DNA from: Limnohabitans sp. MMS-10A-178
GTDB lineage: Bacteria > Pseudomonadota > Gammaproteobacteria > Burkholderiales > Burkholderiaceae_C
NCBI RefSeq assembly: GCF_003063375.1
Contig: NZ_NERY01000001.1
Location: forward strand, 1,736,001-1,800,000
Direction of reading: 5' to 3'
Length of the DNA stretch: 64,000 nucleotides
Positions 20,701-28,058 of this stretch are shown here, one piece after another. Made by a program: the position numbers and the translations under genes. The notes beneath the pieces were generated by a model that saw nothing but the letters and a program-made list of their open reading frames with translations, was not told the origin of the DNA and made no database searches. The first letter of the stretch is position 1; the number at the start of each line of letters is the position of its first letter.

Positions 20701-23700
20701 AATGGTCAATTTGAAGGTTGGCTGACCTCCATCGGTGTTTAAAACGATGACATCGCTAAACGTGGCCGTCACACTCAAGGTGTCGCCCGCGTTGAGTGTG
20801 TTGTTGAGCTTGCCCGTTGATCCGCTTAAAAGGACGCTACTGATGATGGGTGCCAAAGTGTCGATGCTGATGCTGGGCGTAGTGCCTGCTGTGCCCAAGT
20901 TGCCGGCCACATCGGTGTAACTTGAATCGGAAACGGTAATGCTGGCTGAGCCACTGGCCAAATTGTTGGTAGGCGTAAAAGTAGCGCGGCGCACGTTGCC
21001 TAGGCCAGTTAGCGCACTGAGCGTGCCGCCTGTTACAAGCACATCGCCTACGCTGCCGTCCCAGGTAAAACTGGTGCCCGGGTCTTCTGAAAATGTGAAA
21101 CAAATCAAACTGGTTTCACCCTTTATGAGGCTTGCAGCCGAAGAGGTGATGACCACTGTGGGGGCCGTGGTGTCAACGGGGTACAAAATGTTGTCGGCCA
21201 CGCTGGCATTGCCCAGTGCTAAGTTGTTGCCTGGCACACTTTTTAAAGTGCTGCCATTGAGGGTGAGGGCGGACGATGGAATGGCAATGCCATTGGCATC
21301 GTCTTGCCCTGCCAAAATGGTGTAGCCGAATACAAAGTCGGTGGTGCCACTGCCAGACACATAAGCGGCTTGAACCAAGGTGCTGCCAATGGTCAAGCCC
21401 AAGGTGGGTGATCCTGCAGTGCTGTTTAAAACGATGGCTTCGCTGAAAACCACTCTGGCCAAAATCACATCGCCCGCATTGAGCAAGTTGCTAACAGCAC
21501 CCGTGGCGCTGCTCAGACCAACTTGGCTGACGGTTGGGGTGGTTGTGGAAAAGGTGAGCAAAGGGGTAGTGCCGGCACCGCCCGTATTGCCCGCTGCATC
21601 TGCGTAAGTGCCTGCATTGACCGAGATACTGGCGGTGCCAGATACCACATTGACATTGGGAGTGAAGGTGGCTGTTCGCGTTAAACCTGTGCCGCTGATA
21701 TTGCCCAGTGTGCCGCCACTCACTACCACATCACCTGCATTGGATGCCCAAACAAAACTGCTGCCAGGGTCTTCGCTAAAGGTGAAAGTGATGCTTGCAG
21801 TTTCGCCTGCTTTTAAAGTGGCCACATCGGAGGTGATGCTGACACTTGGCGCAGTGGTGTCGACCAAATAGAGCGGATTATTGGCTACTGCGATGGACGT
21901 GACGACGCTGGTGTTGCCTGCGCTGTCTTTCAAGGTTGCGCCATTCAAGCTGAGCGCATTCAAAGCAATGGCCACACCATCGGTGTCGGTTTGCCCGCTA
22001 GCAATGGTGGTGCTGAACACCAAATTGGCTGTACCAGAGCCTGACACATATGTGGCTTGCACCGTGCTACTGCCAATTAGCAAAGCCAGCGTGGGCGAGC
22101 CTGCCGTGGTGTTGAGCGTGACCGCTTCGTTGAAAGTCACGGTGGCACTCAGAGTGTCAGTCGCATTGAGCAGTTTGACAGTTGCATCAAGAGGGCTGGC
22201 TACAGCGCCAGTGGCGTTGCTAAAGACAAGACTAGAAATGCTAGGGGCAAGGGTGTCGAGGGTGATGTTAGATGAAACGCCAGTGCTGCCGTTGTTGCCA
22301 GCAGCATCTTGATAGCTGCTGGCTGTGACGGTGATGTTGGCGGTGCTGTTGGCCAAATTGGGCGTTGGAGTGAATACCGCTGTGCGAGTGGTGCCAGTGC
22401 CGCTGATGGCACCCAAGGTGCCGCCGATTATTACCAGGTCGCCAGAGCTTCCGTCCCAGGCGAAGCTTGATCCTGGATCTTCAGAAAATGTGAAGGTGAT
22501 ATTGGCCGTCTCACCGGCTTTGAGCGCAGCTACGTTGCTGGCAATGCTGACTGTGGGCGCTAGGGTGTCGATCGAAATGCTGGGTGTAGTGCCTGCGCTG
22601 CCAGAATTACCCGCACTGTCGGCGTAACTCAAATTGGTCACAGTGATGCTGGCGTTGCCACTGGCCAAATTGGCAGTGGGTGTAAACACTGCATTGCGAG
22701 TCAGTCCTGTGCCGCTGATAGTACCCAAGGTACCTCCGGTTACAACCAAGTCGCCTGAACTGCCATTCCACGCGAAGCTTGTTCCTGGATCTTCAGAAAA
22801 TGTGAAGGTGATATTGGCCGTCTCACCGGCTTTGAGTGCGGCAACATTGCTGGTAATGCTGACTGTGGGCGCTAGGGTGTCAATCGAAATGCTGGGCGTG
22901 GCGCCTGTGCTGCCAGAATTGCCAGCACTGTCTGTGTAACTCAAATTGGTTACAGTGATGCTGGCGTTGCCACTGGCTAAATTGGCAGTAGGTGTGAATA
23001 CTGCAGTGCGTGTTAGTCCGGTGCCGCTGATGGCGCCCAAGGAGCCACCCGTTACCACCAGGTCGCCAGTGCTTCCGTCCCAAGCGAAGCTTGTTCCTGG
23101 ATCTTCTGAAAATGTGAAGGTGATGTTGGCTGTTTCACTGGCTTTGAGCGCAGCTAAGTTACTGGTAATCCTGACGGTTGATCTCAGAGTGTCGATGGCT
23201 ATGCTTGGAGAAATGCCTGCACTACCTGTATTGCCGGCGCTGTCTGCGTAACTCAAATTGGTCACAGTGATGCTGGCATTGCCACTGGCTAAATTGGCAG
23301 TGGGTGTGAATACTGCAGTGCGAGTCAGTCCTGTCCCGCTGATGGCACCCAAGGAGCCACCCGTTACCACCAGGTCGCCTGAACTACCATTCCAAGCGAA
23401 GCTTGTGCTTGGATCTTCCGAAAATGTGAAGGTGATGTTAGCTGTCTCACCGGCTTTGAGCGCGGCAACATTGCTGGTAATGCTGACTGTAGGCGCTAAG
23501 GTGTCGATCGAAATGCTGGGAGTGACTCCCGCACTGCCAGAGTTGCCCGCACTGTCTGCGTAGCTTAAATTGGTCACAGTGATGCTAGCGTTGCCACTGG
23601 CTAAACTGGCAGTGGGTGTGAACACGGCAGTGCGTGTCAGTCCTGTGCCGCTGATGGCACCCAAGATTCCGCCCGTTACCACCAGGTCGCCAGTGCTTCC

Positions 23701-26700
23701 ATCCCACACAAAACTGCTACCAGGATCCTCAGAAAATGTGAAAGTGATGTTGGCCGTTTCACCTGCTTTGAGTGCGGCAACATTGCTGTTAATGCTGACT
23801 GTGGGCGCTAGGGTGTCGATCGTAATGCTGGGTGTGACTCCCGCACTGCCTATGTTGCCAGCACTGTCTGCGTAACTTGAGCTGGTTACAGTAATGTTGG
23901 CGTTGCCACTGGCTAAATTGGCCGTGGGCGTGAAAGCTGCATTGCGCGTCAGTCCTGTTCCACTGATGGCACCCAAGGTTCCTCCCGTTACCACCAGGTC
24001 GCCCGAGCTACCATCCCAAACAAAGCTAGATCGTGGATCTTCAGAAAATGTAAAAGTGATATTTGCCGTCTCACCAGCTTTGAGTGCAGCAACGTTGCTG
24101 GCAATGCTGGTGCTTGGCGCGGAGGTATCTACTTTGTAGCCAGCGTTGTCTGGGCTGACAACACTGGCTGGCAAGCTTGTCGTGTTGCCATGGGGGTCAT
24201 TGATGGTGCTGCCATTGAGTTGCAATGCATTGGCGTTAATGGCAATGCCGTTGATGTCTGTTTGACCGGCCAGGATCGTGTAGCTAAAAACCAAATCTGC
24301 TGTGCCTGCACCAGACACATAACTCGCTAAAACTTGGGTGCTGCCGATCTGTAAAGCTAGCGTTGGCTTACCGCCAATGAGGTTGAGAGTTTGGGCCTCA
24401 GAAAAATGTGCAGTGACGCTAACGGTATCGCCGGCATTGAGGATGTTGTTTTGCAAACCTACGGCACTGGAAAGTTGCATTGTCTCAAGAGTGGCGGGCG
24501 TGGTGTTGAGCAACAGACCCGTGAGGGTGTTGCCGATGCCCAAGTTACCAGCTGGGTCTGCAAATACACCGTTGTTAACGGTGATGCTGGCATTTGCTCC
24601 CGTTAAGCCTTGGGTAGGATAAAACGTAGCAGTGCGCGTAAGGCCTGTGCCGATGATGGCTGTTAGAGTGCCTTCAACCAAAGTCACATCGCCCGTGGTG
24701 CCATTCCAAGTAAAGGTGCTCCCAGGGTCTTCACTGAAAGTGAAGGTGATGGTGGCGGTTTGACCGCTCAAGAATGTGCTTTGGCTTGAGGCAATACTCA
24801 CCAGTGTGGGCGCTGTGGTGTCTACCAAATAGCTTGCGTTGTCTGCAACCGCACTAAACACATTGACCGCTGTGTTGCCCGCTGTGTCCGTAAGGGTTCT
24901 ACCGCTGAGGTTGAAGGTGGGGCTGCTCATATTTCTGGCCAAATTGCTGGCCACAATAGAAATGCCGTTGACATCGGTTTGAGCTGCCAGCACGGTGTAG
25001 GCAAATACCAGTGTGTTGGTGCCAGAACCGGAGGCATACATTGCGTCAACTTCTGTGCCGCCAATATTGAGTTTCAGGCTGGGCGTGCCCGCACCAGTGC
25101 CTAAAGTGACCGCCTTGTTGTAGTTGGCTGTGATGTAAACCACATCGCCTGCGTTGAGCAAGTTATTTTGAATGTTGTCGGCACTAGAAATGACCACAGA
25201 AGACAATGTGGCGGGGGAGGTGTTGACAGTGATGTTGGCCGATTTGTCGGTCACGCCAGCCACTGCTTCTAAGCCCAAGTTGCCTGCGGCATCGGTGTAG
25301 CTATTTAAATTCACGGCCACATTGGCTGTAGCGTCAGTAAGCCCCAATGCTGGCGTCAAGATGGCGGTGCGGATCAGTGGGTTGCCTGTGGTGCTCAGAG
25401 CGCCTAAGGTGCCCCCTGTCACAAGCAAGTCGCCAACATTGCCGTCCCATGTCAAAGAGTTACCAGGGTCTTCACTGAAGGTTAAGGTAATGATGGCGGT
25501 TTGCGCCGCATTCAAAGTACCAGCGTCAGAGGAGATTGCCACTGTGGGGCGGGTGGTATCGACCAAATACTTGGCGTTGTCTGCCACAGATGCAGAAGTG
25601 ATGATGGCTGCGTTGCCACTGGCATCTTTGAGGGTGGCGCCATTTAGACTGAGCGCATTGAGTGCCAGGGCCACGCCGTTGCTGTCGTTTTGTCCGGCAG
25701 CGACGGTGGTGCTAAAAACCAAGGTGTTGGTGCCTGAACCAGAAACATAGTTGGCCTGAACAGTTTCAGTGCCAACTGTGAGCGCCAAAGTGGGAGAGCC
25801 CGAAGTGAGATTTAAAAAGACAGGTTCATTGAATGTGACTGAGGCATCGATTTCATCACCTGCATTGAGCCATTGAATGCTTGCGTCGTTGAAGCCGGGC
25901 AATGCCCCTCTTGCATTCGTGATTTTTGTGTCATCAATGCTGGCTGACAATGTATCGATGTCGATAGGCGGACTTGAGGCAGCCAAGCCAAGGTTGCCTG
26001 CAGCATCTTGATACGTTCCAGCGTTCACCGAAATACTGGCACTGACACCCGATTGGTTTGGAGTCGGTGTGAATGTGGCCGTGCGCACAAGGCCTGTGCC
26101 ACTTAAGGCGCTCAATGTGCCGCCTGTGACAACAATATCACCTGCCGTGCCATCCCAAACAAAAGAGTCACCAACATCCTCGCTGAAAGTGAATGTCATC
26201 ACCAGGGTCTCATTGCTTTTGACGGATGTAGAATTGCTTGTGATGACAACGCTGGGAGGGGTGGTGTCGCTTGGAGGTGGAGCGGGTGGTGGTGAAGGAG
26301 CCAGAGGAGGTGTAGGAGCAGGTGGAGTTTCATTGCCGCCTTTGCTCCCGGCAAATACGGGAATGCCAATGGCTGTAGCTGCAATTTCCCCCAAACCTAC
26401 AGTGGCTAACAAAGCAGGTGTTGCGCTTGGCATGAGGCCTATCAAAGAGCCTGGGTTGTATAGAGCTACTTTGCAATCTAAGGCGGAGTCACTTTCAGTC
26501 CAAACCAAGCTTTCGGCTACATCAAATATTTCGGGTGGATAGTGCGAAATGACTTGAACCTCAGTACACGACTCGTTTTCTAAGCGGTAGACGGGTGCGT
26601 TTTCGACAGGCGTGAGTGAGGCTACAAAGTAATCTTGTATTTGAATGGCCGTTTCGTCATCAAATAAAACTTTCAGGTCTTTGTTTTGTCTTAAAAGTTT

Positions 26701-26889
26701 TTGACCTTTTTGATGAGCCCCTGTTTCGATGTTCAACAACTTGTACCGCGCACCAGACTCTGCTTTCACCAGCAAAGGTGCATTGACCAAGTTAAAGCCT
26801 CCTTTAGGCTCAGATGCATTGACCAGTCGCAAAAATCGTTCGGTGCCATCGGGCATCAAAATGTAAAGGTGTAGCTCATTGAAATTCAT
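11767..26889 (-). CDS. Giant type I-secreted repeat adhesin (~5040 aa): BapA-prefix-like N-terminus, Pro-rich linker, ~36 Ig-like repeats, 7 FG-GAP repeats, RTX-like C-terminus
   Basis: Single uninterrupted ORF (track 11767..26955; likely start [10 protein letters not shown] at 26889). Repeated [32 protein letters not shown] units, GDVNGDGxxDxxxGAP units, [15 protein letters not shown] near the C-terminus; adjacent to HlyD/ABC/TolC genes. Confidence 0.92.
   Translation of the reverse strand: [5040 protein letters not shown]
22250..24125 (-). repeat. Tandem array of six near-identical ~312-bp (104-aa) Ig-like repeat units within the adhesin gene
   Basis: Six consecutive (T/N/S)[22 protein letters not shown]... 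units; antisense ORF starts at 22634, 22946, 23258 and 23570 are exactly 312 bp apart. Confidence 0.9.
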
Positions 26890-26894
26890 GACTT

Positions 26895-28058
26895 TTAACG
26901 CTCGTGAAGCGCTCCTGAAAAAGCTTTCTGAATGGGCTTGGACAGGTATTGCCATACTGACCTAGAGCGAGTGCGAATATCCAAAGAGGCTGTCATGCCT
27001 GGCTTCAAATCGGTGGGTTTGATCCGATCTGAAACAGGCATGGGAGCTAACTCAACTTGAATTCGGTAATAGGTTTGTAACGAGCCATTGGATCCAGACT
27101 CCGTCAGGGTGTCTGAGCTGATGTGGCTTAGGTTGCCATTGAGCATGCCGTACACACTGAAATCAAATGCATCCAACTTGACAGAGACTGGCAAGCCAAC
27201 TTTGAGCTCACCAATGTCACTCGGATTGATTTTGGCCTCGATCACTTGGCCACTTTCTGTTGGTGATATTTGCATCAGCTCATCGCCAGCACGCAAGACG
27301 CCGCCAACGGTATTGATTCGAATGACTTTCACAATGCCAGCCACTGGTGTGGTGAGCACACTGTGGTCTAGCAAACTTTGGCGCTCATTCAATTTGAATT
27401 GATTGGATGAAATTTCTTCTTCTAGGCGCACCAGTTCAAGTTTGGCATCTTGCAAATACTTGTTCTTGAGCGTCAATATTCTTCCTTGACTTTCATGCAA
27501 CTGTCGCTGCGATTTCATCAGTTCAATTTGACTTAAGTCGCCAGACTTGAAGAGAGATTGGCTAATGCGCAGTTCTTCTTCTGAAAGCAGCAAGCTCGAA
27601 TTTAAAAGCGCCAAATCTTCGTTCAAGCCTTGCTTTTTTTGCTTGTAAATTTGTTCTTGAGCCAATTTGAATTGACCACGAGCATCAAATTTTTCGTCAA
27701 ATGTTAAGAGTTCGCCACTGGACTCGGCGTAAGCACGCATTCGCGCAGCTTGCAAAGCCGTTAGCTTGGCTTGAATTTCTTGAAACCCAGCCTCCGATCG
27801 GGTGCTTTCTAATTTGGCAACAACTTGACCGGCTTGAACAGCTTGGCCCTCAGATACCAAGAGCTGTGTCAACACGCCGCCATCTGCAGCTTGAATAATT
27901 TGATTTCTTGCCACAGCAATGACTTGGCCTGAGCTGCGAACGGTTTGATCCATTTCGGACTGGGTGGACCAAAGCGCAAAAACCAAAAGGGCCATGGCCA
28001 ATAGACGGGTGGGTGTGATGAGTTGGCGGGCATGAGCCCAAAAATAAAGGCGTGTCAT
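26895..28058 (-). CDS. HlyD family type I secretion periplasmic adaptor
   Basis: Single N-terminal TM, VSEGQAVQAGQVVAKLEST lipoyl-like motif, long coiled coil, C-terminal LKPGMTASLDIRTRSRSVWQYLSKPI. Confidence 0.92.
   Translation of the reverse strand: MTRLYFWAHARQLITPTRLLAMALLVFALWSTQSEMDQTVRSSGQVIAVARNQIIQAADGGVLTQLLVSEGQAVQAGQVVAKLESTRSEAGFQEIQAKLTALQAARMRAYAESSGELLTFDEKFDARGQFKLAQEQIYKQKKQGLNEDLALLNSSLLLSEEELRISQSLFKSGDLSQIELMKSQRQLHESQGRILTLKNKYLQDAKLELVRLEEEISSNQFKLNERQSLLDHSVLTTPVAGIVKVIRINTVGGVLRAGDELMQISPTESGQVIEAKINPSDIGELKVGLPVSVKLDAFDFSVYGMLNGNLSHISSDTLTESGSNGSLQTYYRIQVELAPMPVSDRIKPTDLKPGMTASLDIRTRSRSVWQYLSKPIQKAFSGALHER

Noticed and set aside
22250-24125. Possible CRISPR or satellite array
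   Set aside because: The period is 312 bp, in frame, and encodes Ig-like domains inside one ORF; no short repeat/unique spacer structure.
11767-26955. Many long plus-strand ORFs antisense to the adhesin (for example 22634..22939, 22946..23251, 23258..23563, 14750..15316)
   Set aside because: They recur with the 312-bp repeat period and share mirrored low-complexity sequence (MVTVMLALPLAKLAVGVNTAVRVSPVPLMAPK...), so they are by-products of repeat codon bias, not genes.
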